A DNA stretch of 35,534 nucleotides from Bacillus sp. DNRA2 (GTDB lineage: Bacteria; Bacillota; Bacilli; Bacillales; Cytobacillaceae), in the NCBI RefSeq assembly GCF_012843265.1, contig NZ_JABAIT010000031.1:1-35534 (forward strand). The letters are read 5' to 3'. Numbering within the stretch: the first letter of the stretch is position 1; each line of letters opens with the position of its first letter. The position numbers and the translations under genes are program-made. Below are positions 10,301 to 17,017 of this stretch, piece after piece. The notes under the pieces were generated by a model. The model saw nothing but the letters and a program-made list of their open reading frames with translations. It was not told the origin of the DNA and made no database searches.

Positions 10301-10966
10301 GTACAAGAAGCAGATGAACTTCTTTACTATATTAAACAAAGGGTATTCTTCCGATTTGGCGACTTTTTCAAGGAATCTTTTAGCCCGGCAGTACTGAAGG
10401 AAGATGGCCGGAATATCAAGAAAACACTGCAACATTGCTTACATGAGTTGATAGAGGCTATTGGGTATGATTTTACACAGGAAATTAGAGCAACGACATT
10501 AAGATTAGAGGCATATATCAATAAGCTCTTAAAAGAGCGTTCTCAGCAGCTGGCATCAGAGCTTAAGGAAAGAAATCAAAATTTATCCTTCAGTTTGTTT
10601 GAACCGGAAAAATTGGATGGTTTACAGGTTGAACTTGCCTTCCAAGCACTTGATTTGAAGCTGTTTCAAAAGGCACTAACCTATTATAAAAATGCCAAAG
10701 CATTCTTTGAGAAAAATGAGAAAAAATTGATGCAGGAGGAATTGGAGAGAGTCCTTCAAGATCCGTCTGAACAATATTTGCAAGTTGAAGGAGAACAAGC
10801 TAAAGCGTACTATCTACAAGCGCTTGAAGTGGAAACTGTTAAATTAATCGACCATATTACGGTGCAAATAGATGAATATTATAAAGGAATCATTGCCTCT
10901 CTCAGCGATGAATTCCCAATTGAAGAGCTTCTTGAAATTGAAAAAGAGATTCGTGATATTCATTAA
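7310..10966 (+). CDS. dynA: Two-headed bacterial dynamin-like GTPase (DynA)
   Basis: Dynamin-family protein with two GTPase modules on one chain, as in B. subtilis DynA (YpbR, about 1190 aa). DynA tethers and fuses membranes and helps cells survive membrane stress and phage. Here it is 1218 aa. The first GTPase has the P-loop GHFSAGKST (53-61), DTPG (144-147) and NQVDK (202-206). The second has GAFSAGKSS (642-650) and DTPG (801-804). Between and after them lie long helical stalk/coiled-coil segments. An acidic linker at about 565-595 (Glu- and Gln-rich) joins the halves. Both P-loops look intact. The ATG at 7310 follows GGGG about 6-9 nt upstream. The downstream gene order (small gene, then ypcP) resembles B. 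subtilis. Confidence 0.95.
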   Translation: MVQIIEQKEQSLLGKIAVLYDLFKQNQDEQTAHRAEQLAKKLSKQEFSIAFCGHFSAGKSTMINRLVGENLLPSSPIPTSANLVKVKTGDEYAKVIFKKGKPRVYLAPYDYEKVKTYCKDGDEIEAVEISHQSSSLPNNVIIMDTPGIDSTDDAHRIATESALHLADLIFYVMDYNHVQSEVNFLFTKELTQAGKQLCLVINQVDKHRDEELSFDGFQESVEQSFASWGVRPEHILYTSLKFPENQHNQFPELQELLHEKISHREEILPVTILHSLIKLTNDHIKIIKEQDEASIAALEDKLTDITETERLGLKERIDQIEKVLEQLHAQVEQKSQDINDEVDEILDNAYIMPFQTRELAKQYIESCQTNFKVGLFFAKNKTEQERTQRRESLYVELADRVKSQVEWHLRQLALRILKDNNAEKPELMEAAQSISVAFSYELLESNLKPGAMLSGEYVLNYTNDVVNSIKRLSRNSMSTWKELYLQELKRKNAIAMADVNQELEQLKEWQIAVDQLTAMFDRHEQSQQTIHSALNEELDFTKYKNLAESLAAALEEDVEIIRDSLQNKEIEETKPEANAAVEEQQDTSTQVVSKDQIERIVSHLRLSANKVKSVPGLEKVSVELKHRADRLESQQFTVALFGAFSAGKSSFANALIGEKILPVSPNPTTAAINRIKPIDANHHHGTVLVKLKNPDTLLDDVRRSLEVFDSGARDFADALKSIVKILGSEEHLDAYSKVHYAFLRAFNNGYANYEASLGQIIETDLTEFRDFVAMEEKSCLVEWIDVYYDCPLTKEGITLVDTPGADSINARHTNVAFEYIKSSDAILFVTYYNHAFSKADREFLIQLGRVKDTFELDKMFFIINAIDLANSDEEMAQVIDYVKDQLVSYGIRKPSMFAISSLLAIQEKMGQLDSNKSRINIFEKAFYHFISGDLKEMVVDAAKAEHARTVQILQQMISSAQEDKSVKERKRLAAISEHEEVHSFIQQQNADFMKKRLVQEADELLYYIKQRVFFRFGDFFKESFSPAVLKEDGRNIKKTLQHCLHELIEAIGYDFTQEIRATTLRLEAYINKLLKERSQQLASELKERNQNLSFSLFEPEKLDGLQVELAFQALDLKLFQKALTYYKNAKAFFEKNEKKLMQEELERVLQDPSEQYLQVEGEQAKAYYLQALEVETVKLIDHITVQIDEYYKGIIASLSDEFPIEELLEIEKEIRDIH

Positions 10967-11013
10967 GTAAATTGTAACAAATGAAACATTCGTAGAAGTG
11001 ACAGGTGAGGAGT

Positions 11014-11199
11014 ATGGCAAATCGGTTTCATGCATGTGCGACATGTATTCATTTTCGTACTGAAAAGTTGTCTTCAGGAATGAATTATCATTGCAGCAGG
11101 CTGGGTTATCCAACCCAGCCTCATTATCGGTTTCAATGTTGGAAACCAAAGGAAAACGTGCAGCGTTTGCTGGAAAAAGAAGACAAGCTTAAAGGTTAA
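11014..11199 (+). CDS. Small cysteine-rich protein, function unknown
   Basis: A 61-aa protein with four cysteines arranged HACATC...YHCSR...FQCW, a likely single zinc site. Its C-terminal end is a charged helix. The ATG at 11014 is preferred over the in-frame GTG at 11005, since GGTGAGGAG lies immediately upstream; spacing is short. It lies 47 bp after dynA and 110 bp before ypcP, roughly where B. subtilis has ypbS, but the sequence does not resemble what I recall of YpbS, so I give no symbol. It is probably transcribed with dynA. Confidence 0.7.
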   Translation: MANRFHACATCIHFRTEKLSSGMNYHCSRLGYPTQPHYRFQCWKPKENVQRLLEKEDKLKG

Positions 11200-11309
11200 C
11201 TTGCAATGTGTAAAGGTCATAGGAACATCACCATAAACTTTACCATTCTGCACAAGGTAGCAAACGTGTTATAATGACACTGTTACTCAATTTTGGAGGT
11301 ACCTAATAC

Positions 11310-12206
11310 ATGCAAACTAACAGTAAACCAGACTTAATGCTTGTCGATGGAATGGCTTTATTATTTCGCGCATACTTTGCAACAGCCGTGACAGGACAAT
11401 TTATGATTAATTCAAAAGGATTACCAACCAATGCAATCAATGGATTCGTTAAACATTTTCTAACTGCTGTATCAAAATTTAAACCATCCCACGTTGCTGT
11501 TTGCTGGGATATGGGAAGCAAAACATTTAGAACAGAAATGTTCCCTGAATACAAAGCAAATCGGCAAGAAGCTCCAGTTGAACTAATACCACAATTTGAT
11601 TTAGTAAAAGACGTCGTGGCTTCTTTTGATATCCCAAATATCGGTATTCCTGGATTTGAGGCTGATGATTGTATTGGAACAATTGCGAAAAACATGAGTA
11701 ATGAAGCTAACGTCCACATTTTAACAGGTGACCAGGATATTCTGCAGCTTCTTGATGATCATATATTCGTTATATTACTAAAAAAGGGCTTTGGAAATTA
11801 CCTCGTTCATACGAAGGATACTTTCTTTGAGGAAAAAGGGATTACCCCAAGACAGATGATTGATTTAAAAGCGCTAATGGGTGACCCAAGCGATAACTAT
11901 CCTGGCGTAAAGGGAATTGGCGAAAAAACAGCATTAAAACTTCTCACACAATTTGACGACGTTGAAGGAATAGTAGCCAATCTTCATCAAATATCTAAAT
12001 CTCAAAAATCGAAAATAGAGCAGGATTTAGACATGCTTTATTTAAGCAGAAAGTTAGCAGAGATTAAATGTGATGTTCCATTAACCCACAATTTAAATGA
12101 GGCACGACTTAAGATTGACCATGAGAAAGTCTCCACGAAATTTGACGAACTAGAAATGCGCGGACTCCATCGCTTTCTTAATTTTGATGAACAATTCGCT
12201 GGATAA
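11310..12206 (+). CDS. ypcP: 5'-3' exonuclease / flap nuclease, PIN-H3TH family
   Basis: Stand-alone homologue of the 5' nuclease domain of DNA polymerase I, which removes RNA primers and flaps during lagging-strand synthesis and repair. The 298-aa protein shows the acidic metal-binding residues Asp13 (LVDGMALLFRAYF), EADD (117-120) and TGDQD (139-143). The helix-hairpin-helix DNA grip is GDPSDNYPGVKGIGEKTA (191-208). GGAGG lies 12 nt upstream of the ATG. A TATAAT with an extended TG-like context at 11270-11275 suggests its own promoter, although the -35 is poor. It is the YpcP (ExoR) type of B. subtilis, near dynA in both. Confidence 0.93.
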   Translation: MQTNSKPDLMLVDGMALLFRAYFATAVTGQFMINSKGLPTNAINGFVKHFLTAVSKFKPSHVAVCWDMGSKTFRTEMFPEYKANRQEAPVELIPQFDLVKDVVASFDIPNIGIPGFEADDCIGTIAKNMSNEANVHILTGDQDILQLLDDHIFVILLKKGFGNYLVHTKDTFFEEKGITPRQMIDLKALMGDPSDNYPGVKGIGEKTALKLLTQFDDVEGIVANLHQISKSQKSKIEQDLDMLYLSRKLAEIKCDVPLTHNLNEARLKIDHEKVSTKFDELEMRGLHRFLNFDEQFAG

Positions 12207-12225
12207 AATAATAACAACTGCTACG

Positions 12226-12267
12226 AAGCTTATTGAGTGTTCCAATTCACTCAATAAGCTTTTTTTA
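12226..12267 (+). terminator. Rho-independent terminator of ypcP
   Basis: AAGCTTATTGAGTG and its inverted copy CACTCAATAAGCTT form a 14-bp stem with a short loop, followed by T's. Confidence 0.93.
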
Positions 12268-12329
12268 TTTATTTTCATAAACAGTGGATGTTTGTGAGCT
12301 AAACAGAAATTTCACAATAAACGTAGCGC

Positions 12330-12357
12330 ACCTATAGGCACTTAAACGCATATAGTA
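12330..12357 (+). promoter_or_regulatory. Sigma-K-type (mother-cell) promoter
   Basis: AC, 17 nt, CATATAGTA. This matches the B. subtilis sigma-K pattern AC-N16/17-CATANNNTA at every fixed base. It lies 39 bp before a run of genes resembling spore coat/germination proteins, which in bacilli are sigma-K targets. No sigma-A promoter is seen here. Confidence 0.7.
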
Positions 12358-12395
12358 CCGATAAGATATGAAAAGGGATAGAAGGGTGTTATCAA

Positions 12396-12686
12396 ATGCC
12401 ATCAGTTGTTATCAATTTACATTATTTAAAAATCAATAGTATCTCGGGTAATGGATCCATCACGATAGGCGAAGCATCATATAATAGTCCTACTTCCAAT
12501 ACCAAATCTCAAGGTATGAACGCATCATATGGTGATACCTCTCCGACAGAGGCCGTAATGGAAAACTTACTAAATGATCCGGATGTGAACGATCAAACTT
12601 CAATTGGCACAAATGATAATGCTTATATGAATGCACAGGAGCCACTGTTACCGCCAATACCACCACCACCATTACCACCAATCTAG
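12396..12686 (+). CDS. GerPF/GerPA-like spore germination protein with proline-rich tail
   Basis: A 96-aa protein resembling the small GerP proteins, which sit in the spore coat and help germinants pass to the inner membrane. The family pattern is visible: an INSISGNGSITIG opening, a Ser/Asn-rich centre (SPTSNTKSQG), a GD turn and a DPDVNDQ segment. Residues 83-96 form a proline-rich tail (LLPPIPPPPLPPI) that I do not know from GerPA-PF. GAAGGGTG lies upstream of the ATG. It is first in a three-gene operon with a paralogue and an Hsp20 protein behind a sigma-K-type promoter. The family call is fairly sure; the member within the family cannot be fixed. Confidence 0.8.
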   Translation: MPSVVINLHYLKINSISGNGSITIGEASYNSPTSNTKSQGMNASYGDTSPTEAVMENLLNDPDVNDQTSIGTNDNAYMNAQEPLLPPIPPPPLPPI

Positions 12687-12706
12687 GTAAAAGGAGGGAT
12701 TTTTGT

Positions 12707-12949
12707 ATGCCATATCAAATTAATATATTTAGTTTGAAAGTCAATGGAGCTAATCAAAACGGAAATATTGATATTGGTCCAACTGTGCATAACAGTCATA
12801 CTGCCAATAGCAAGTTCATTGGGGCTAATATTTCCTTAGGTGATTTTTCACCGTCAACTGCTGTACTAAACTCAAGTCAATGGGATGCAGATGTAAGTGA
12901 TCAGGATCAAATAGGCAATCCATCCATGCCAATCGCCAACCAATTATAA
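12707..12949 (+). CDS. GerPF-like spore germination protein (paralogue)
   Basis: An 80-aa protein with the same plan as its upstream neighbour: LKVNGANQNGNIDIG opening, NSHTANSKFIGANIS centre, GDFSP, then DVSDQDQIG. Shared positions (GN-I-IG, NSK/NTK, GD-SP, V-DQ) show that the two arose by tandem duplication and then diverged. It has no proline tail. AAAGGAGGG lies 8 nt before the ATG. It is 20 bp from the first gene and 12 bp from the Hsp20 gene, so all three should be on one mother-cell transcript. GerP-family membership is inferred from pattern and context. Confidence 0.78.
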   Translation: MPYQINIFSLKVNGANQNGNIDIGPTVHNSHTANSKFIGANISLGDFSPSTAVLNSSQWDADVSDQDQIGNPSMPIANQL

Positions 12950-12961
12950 AGGGGGATAGCA

Positions 12962-13384
12962 ATGGATATCGAAAAAATTCGAAAATGGCTGGAAATTACA
13001 AACGAATATAAAAAAACCGATTTTTGGACTCGTGTGCTTGAACAAAAATATCCAGATATGTTTCCAATCGAAAATAAGTACCAACCAAGGTTAGATATAT
13101 ATCAAAATGAATATTACAATTTTATTATTGTCGAGCTACCAGGTGTAAATCAGGAGGAGTTGTCACTTAACTTAATTTCTCATACACAATTAAAAATAAG
13201 CGGAAAAATTCAACCATTGCTAGCGTTAGAAAAAGAAATAAAACGGGAAATGGTCTATGGGGATTTTGAACGTATAATTGATCTTCCCGAAGCTACACAT
13301 GCACAGTATATGCATATTCAAATGAATAATGGTTTGCTTCAGATATCATACCCCCGGAATGTTGAGCCAATCAGCTTCATTTGA
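12962..13384 (+). CDS. Hsp20/alpha-crystallin family protein, spore-coat type
   Basis: A 140-aa protein. A helical N-terminal segment (1-45) is followed by an alpha-crystallin domain (about 45-138) with the typical PRLDIYQNEYYNFIIVELPGV strand start (split here only by reading), LKISGKI, and a C-terminal NNGLLQISYP strand. In spore formers some Hsp20 proteins are coat components: CotM and CotP of B. subtilis, and GerT of B. cereus, which affects germination. Its place behind two GerP-like genes and a sigma-K-type promoter favours that role over heat-shock chaperoning. No CIRCE element is seen. GGGGG lies 6-7 nt upstream of the ATG. Confidence 0.85.
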   Translation: MDIEKIRKWLEITNEYKKTDFWTRVLEQKYPDMFPIENKYQPRLDIYQNEYYNFIIVELPGVNQEELSLNLISHTQLKISGKIQPLLALEKEIKREMVYGDFERIIDLPEATHAQYMHIQMNNGLLQISYPRNVEPISFI

Positions 13385-13401
13385 TTATTTCAATACAAAA
13401 A

Positions 13402-13434
13402 AATGAAAAAGGGCTGATGTGTCCCTTTTTCATT
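13402..13434. terminator. Bidirectional terminator
   Basis: AATGAAAAAGGG and CCCTTTTTCATT form a perfect 12-bp stem around a 9-nt loop, between the Hsp20 gene (plus) and the surface-protein gene (minus). U-rich stretches lie in the stem on both strands. Confidence 0.85.
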
Positions 13435-13486
13435 CCCATTTATCATCTTTGCAATAATACACACCTAAATGGAGAAATCACTAAAA

Positions 13487-14929
13487 CTAAGGTATTGGCA
13501 ATAAGTCTACCTCATTATTGAAATCTTCATAAAATTGGATTTGGTTTATCGGATGAATTTCTCCGTTGTATACCTCAAACACTCTCCACAAATTACCATC
13601 TTGATTTGCTGGCACATAAAATGTATTTAGAAGGCTATTTCCGTTATACACCTCAACTTTTGCCCCTGAATTTGACAACGCCTGATCATTAATTTCTTCA
13701 TTAGTATATTTGTGAACTCCATAGACATAGGTACCAGTAGAAATATGTTTAATTATAGTCACTGTTTCAGGTCCAAATGAATCAGTATCATCTTGGTCAA
13801 GATAAACTTCATTCTGTGCATCTGTATAATTATCGTTACTATAATAAACAACAAAACGATTTCCATCTGCTGTAGGTCCGTTCAGGTGAGAGTCTAAATC
13901 TTCCGGTTGTCCGTCCCAAGTTAGCACCACTCGAAGTCCTTCTCCAAATACTGGCGAAATGGCAGTATTTTGGTCACCTACGATTTGTTCTCCAATTACT
14001 TGAATAATTTTTGTGGTTGTAATGAAGCCTTCACCACTAATTTCAATTGTATATATTCCTTCAGGAAGTACAACCTCATAATACCCGTCGGCATTGGTAG
14101 TTAATGTTTGTAATACTTCACCAGTTGTGTTATTTTCACCAGCACGGAATTTAAGTGTGAGACCATCAACAAATTCTCCATCAATCGCATTTGAAATGGT
14201 TCCTGAAACTGTTCCCGGAGCTGGTGGTTCTTCCATTGTAGCCTCTACAGTAGTCGTAACAACATATTCTTTATTGTTGACGACCAGTTTATGAGAGAAG
14301 GAAGCAGTAGCTATTTGAGACTCTGTTGCTGGTTGAGCATTAACGGCTGAAGAAGAAGGAAGAAGTAACGCTAATATGAATAAAGCTGTTAATTCATTTT
14401 TTATACTCTTTCTCTTAAGACCTCGAATACCAACGGTTAGGATTCCAGCTGAAAAAACTAACAGTACATAGAAACCAAGAAGGTTTGTGTCATCCCCGGT
14501 TGTAGGTGCAGTACTGCTTGCTGTAGCGGTAATAGGGATTGGTTTTACGACCGTATTATCTACATTGGTTGGTGGAGGCGTAACTGGGTTTTCCACTTTT
14601 TGAATTAATGCTTTAAATTCTAAGTTGGCATTGCTGGTAGGATTGATTTTTTCCAGGTTCCAGATAACCTTGTTTCCTTCGACTGTTGTTTCTGGGCTAG
14701 TTACTTTTAATCCCTCAGGAATCGTACTAGTTACAACGATATTTTTTGCGATTAAATTTGATGTGTTGGTTACACTGAGTTTATAGGTGACTTCATCACC
14801 TTCGTTGTATGTTTGCTTATCTGTTGTAACGTTGATTTGCAAAACTGAATCTTCAGCAAAAGTTGTTTGTGAGATGAGAAAACAAAATAAAAATGAAAGT
14901 AGAACTATTAACTTGATTCGAAATTTCAT
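13487..14929 (-). CDS. Surface protein with an internal sortase-type signal and a second signal peptide
   Basis: A 480-aa secreted protein. Residues 1-25 are a signal peptide (...FLISQTTFA). About 27-110 is a DUF11-like repeat domain, followed by a Pro/Thr linker. At 141-146 APTTGD is followed by a hydrophobic helix (150-170) and KRK (172-174), the layout of a cell-wall sorting signal that normally ends a protein. Here the chain continues: a second hydrophobic stretch (180-190) ending SSSAVNA-Q looks like another signal peptide. Then come a carboxypeptidase-regulatory-like domain (about 237-320) and a beta-rich domain starting LRVVLTWDGQPEDLDSHL (YfaP/DUF2135-like). The start overlaps the sortase stop (ATGA), so the two are co-translated and this is the likely sortase substrate. 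It could be a fusion of two secreted proteins. Function unknown. Confidence 0.82.
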   Translation of the reverse strand: MKFRIKLIVLLSFLFCFLISQTTFAEDSVLQINVTTDKQTYNEGDEVTYKLSVTNTSNLIAKNIVVTSTIPEGLKVTSPETTVEGNKVIWNLEKINPTSNANLEFKALIQKVENPVTPPPTNVDNTVVKPIPITATASSTAPTTGDDTNLLGFYVLLVFSAGILTVGIRGLKRKSIKNELTALFILALLLPSSSAVNAQPATESQIATASFSHKLVVNNKEYVVTTTVEATMEEPPAPGTVSGTISNAIDGEFVDGLTLKFRAGENNTTGEVLQTLTTNADGYYEVVLPEGIYTIEISGEGFITTTKIIQVIGEQIVGDQNTAISPVFGEGLRVVLTWDGQPEDLDSHLNGPTADGNRFVVYYSNDNYTDAQNEVYLDQDDTDSFGPETVTIIKHISTGTYVYGVHKYTNEEINDQALSNSGAKVEVYNGNSLLNTFYVPANQDGNLWRVFEVYNGEIHPINQIQFYEDFNNEVDLLPIP

Positions 14930-15666
14930 TTTACATTTCTCCCCTTTTTTAATTTTGCATGAATAATCAATCGTCTATCGTCATTGCTCTTTGTGCAAGT
15001 AGACAATGTAAGAAGGGTATCGTCCTCCTTAATCTCAGTTTTGGATTGGATGATAGATCTATTTTCAATTGTTTTAAGGAAGGCTGTAAAATCGGAATTA
15101 TTTTCAAAGTGCGTTTTCATCCAATCAACTTTGGTGGTTTCATAGACAGAAAATATTTCCCAAATGTATGTATGATCATTGAGGTTTTTAATTGTTACAT
15201 TCTTATGCTTTTCAAAGAAGTCTTGGTCGAGGTAGTTTTGCAGACTGCCAAACATGCTTTTGTCCTTCATGTTGTGTCCGTAGATGATGGTATTCTTGTC
15301 GAGGGTTCCACTTGAATTTTGAGAATCCATAAAGATTGCTCCAGCAAAATCAGTGTCTTGATAAAAATTATGTGTCAGATAGAATTCGTTATCGCCTCCT
15401 TTAACAATTGGGTAGTTGACGGTCGTTTCCGAGATGTCAATCCAGCCAACGTAATCCTTGTTAATTTTTTGCAGTTCGTCGTGAGTATTTTGAGGCGATG
15501 ATGCTTTGGCGGATTTTTCGTAAATTTCTCGGAGTCCATCGTATTTACTGGCTGATTCATGATATTCGTTAAGTTGGTTAGAAATAGAATAAATTGAGTA
15601 AGTTACACCAGTACAGCCAATAAACGTGATTAAAATCAAAAACATTTTTCTAAAAATTAAAATCAC
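14926..15666 (-). CDS. Class B sortase
   Basis: Membrane-anchored transpeptidase that joins a surface protein to the wall or a pilus. There is one N-terminal helix (about 8-28). The class B core follows: YVGWIDI (72-78), NYPIVKGGDNEFYL (84-97), the catalytic His131 in YGHNM, Cys224 in TLSTC and Arg231/232. All three catalytic residues are present. Class B enzymes usually act on NPxTx-type signals; the neighbour's APTTGD is a plausible target. The start is odd. AAGGAGG overlaps the GTG at 15666 and lies 20 nt from the first ATG (15645), while an in-frame ATT lies 8 nt after it (15657). The coordinates given are those of the GTG. It is first in a two-gene operon. Confidence 0.9.
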   Translation of the reverse strand: MILIFRKMFLILITFIGCTGVTYSIYSISNQLNEYHESASKYDGLREIYEKSAKASSPQNTHDELQKINKDYVGWIDISETTVNYPIVKGGDNEFYLTHNFYQDTDFAGAIFMDSQNSSGTLDKNTIIYGHNMKDKSMFGSLQNYLDQDFFEKHKNVTIKNLNDHTYIWEIFSVYETTKVDWMKTHFENNSDFTAFLKTIENRSIIQSKTEIKEDDTLLTLSTCTKSNDDRRLIIHAKLKKGRNVK

Positions 15667-15717
15667 CTCCTTAAAAAGATAGAAGTAATTTTCAAATAAT
15701 GACTTTCCTAGTAATTA

Positions 15718-15745
15718 ATTATAAACTTCTATTTTTCTTATTCAA
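15718..15745 (-). promoter_or_regulatory. Sigma-A-like promoter of the sortase operon
   Basis: On the minus strand TTGAAT, 16 nt, TATAAT, about 50 bp before the ribosome site. Repeats of the CGGAT type lie directly upstream (15754-15800). Confidence 0.55.
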
Positions 15746-15803
15746 GAGTTATCTTCGGATAACAACAGGTCGGATAGGTGAATATTCCGATTTTTCCGAT
15801 TCA

Positions 15804-15854
15804 TTACTTTTGTGATTTTTGCACAGCAATAAAATATGTGGCATATATATGCCT
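15804..15854 (+). promoter_or_regulatory. Possible sigma-K-like promoter and 14-bp palindrome
   Basis: AC (15823-15824), 17 nt, CATATATAT resembles the sigma-K pattern but misses the final TA. The -10-like element lies inside a perfect 14-bp palindrome GGCATATATATGCC (15840-15853), which could equally be an operator. It is 30 bp before the ferritin-like/cupin gene. Confidence 0.35.
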
Positions 15855-15883
15855 GTAGTGGAAGTAACGGAGGTAATGTTTAC

Positions 15884-16774
15884 ATGAATATGAATCATCA
15901 AAACAACCTGAAAGTGAATAATGAGTACCCTGTATATAATGGTGATCTAGGATTGCATGAAATATTGCATAAAGGAATGAAAAGAAAAGCTGCTGCGATT
16001 GATTTTTATACACGCTTAGTTGATTACGCCCCAAATCAATCCCATTGTGATGACATTCTTCAGATTTTAGAAGATGAAAAAGCTCATTTTCACCAACTGG
16101 ACCATCTTTATCGCACAATAACTGGACATCAAGTAAATGTCCAAATAGATCCAATTCCTTTCCAAACGTACCAGGAAGGTCTGAAAATTGGATATAAGGA
16201 AAAAATCAAACAGTACCAAGGTGATCGAAATACCTGTTACTCAGCTCATAATTCCCAAGTAGGTGACGTTCTCCTTTATATTTGTCTTGATGAAATCGAA
16301 CATGCAAAACGATTGGAAATGTTAAAATATTCAATTGATGGTAGACAACTACAACTAAGAGATTATGGACCAAATCCATTCGTTGTGAATATTAACGAAG
16401 TTACTAAGGAAAATCACAACTTTCGGACAGCGTTGTGGACTGGACAGCATTTGCAAGTGACTTTGATGAGCATCGGTGTGGGCGAGGATATTGGTTTAGA
16501 AATTCATCCAAACTTGGACCAATTCTTGAGAATTGAACAGGGGCAAGGTATTGTTCAGATGGGACCTCGTAAAAATCAGCTGAACTACCGAAAAACTGTC
16601 CGTGATGATTTTGCGATTATGGTGCCAGCAGGAACTTGGCATAATGTGATCAACACAGGTAATATTCCTTTGAAGTTATATTCTATTTATGCACCACCAC
16701 AACATCCTAAGGGTACTGTTCACAAAACAAAGTCTGATGCGATGGCCGCAGAAGCCCATCACCATCATCGTTAG
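15884..16774 (+). CDS. Ferritin-like / cupin fusion protein
   Basis: A 296-aa protein with two domains. Residues 20-150 are helical with paired metal-type motifs, LEDEKAHFHQLDHLY (62-76) and LDEIEHAKRL (135-144), which look like the E-E-x-H di-metal sites of ferritin-like folds. Residues 165-275 are a cupin barrel with GEDIGLEIHPNLDQF (200-214) and PAGTWHN (248-254). The usual cupin HxH is ExH here. The tail ends in five near-consecutive His residues (AHHHHR). There is no signal peptide. I chose the ATG at 15884 because GGAGGT lies 9 nt upstream. Single cupin proteins of this kind occur in bacilli; the role of the fusion is unknown, perhaps metal- or oxygen-linked. It is a single-gene unit. 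Confidence 0.75.
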   Translation: MNMNHQNNLKVNNEYPVYNGDLGLHEILHKGMKRKAAAIDFYTRLVDYAPNQSHCDDILQILEDEKAHFHQLDHLYRTITGHQVNVQIDPIPFQTYQEGLKIGYKEKIKQYQGDRNTCYSAHNSQVGDVLLYICLDEIEHAKRLEMLKYSIDGRQLQLRDYGPNPFVVNINEVTKENHNFRTALWTGQHLQVTLMSIGVGEDIGLEIHPNLDQFLRIEQGQGIVQMGPRKNQLNYRKTVRDDFAIMVPAGTWHNVINTGNIPLKLYSIYAPPQHPKGTVHKTKSDAMAAEAHHHHR

Positions 16775-16797
16775 TTCATTTATGCTCTCGAATAAAA

Positions 16798-16826
16798 CTG
16801 CCGAAAATAATTGTCGGCAGTTTTTT
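16798..16826 (+). terminator. Rho-independent terminator
   Basis: CTGCCGA...TCGGCAG stem with a T run. The MITE-like element starts 8 bp after it. Confidence 0.9.
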
Positions 16827-16834
16827 ATTGTTTA

Positions 16835-17017
16835 GGCTGTGTTAAACACGAATGTTGATTTCCGCTGCAGGCACTTCGCTTTCCGCAGGGCTAGTTGGGA
16901 GCCTCCTCGGCGCATTCGCGCCTGTGGGGTCTCCCATACAAGCTACTCCTGCAGGAGTCTTCGTGCCTTCCGCTCCAATCAGCTTGTGAAATATCAATAC
17001 TTAGCTTTAACACAGCC
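16835..17017. repeat. 183-bp MITE-like element
   Basis: The perfect 12-bp terminal inverted repeats are GGCTGTGTTAAA (16835-16846) and TTTAACACAGCC (17006-17017). Weaker similarity continues inward (TTGAT near each end). The flanks read ATTGTTTA and ATTATTTA, an 8-bp target duplication with one change. The GC-rich core (TTCCGC, GGAGCCTCCTCGGCGC, GGGGTCTCCC, CCTGCAGGAG) is unlike the AT-rich surroundings and resembles a repeat I have often seen in Bacillaceae genomes. It encodes no transposase, so it would need one supplied by a related insertion sequence. It lies between a terminator and the 3' end of sspL, disrupting nothing. Confidence 0.85.

Noticed and set aside
12490-12681. Minus-strand frame opposite the GerP-like gene
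   Set aside because: It is a mirror of the coding strand. The plus-strand frame has promoter, ribosome site and family pattern.
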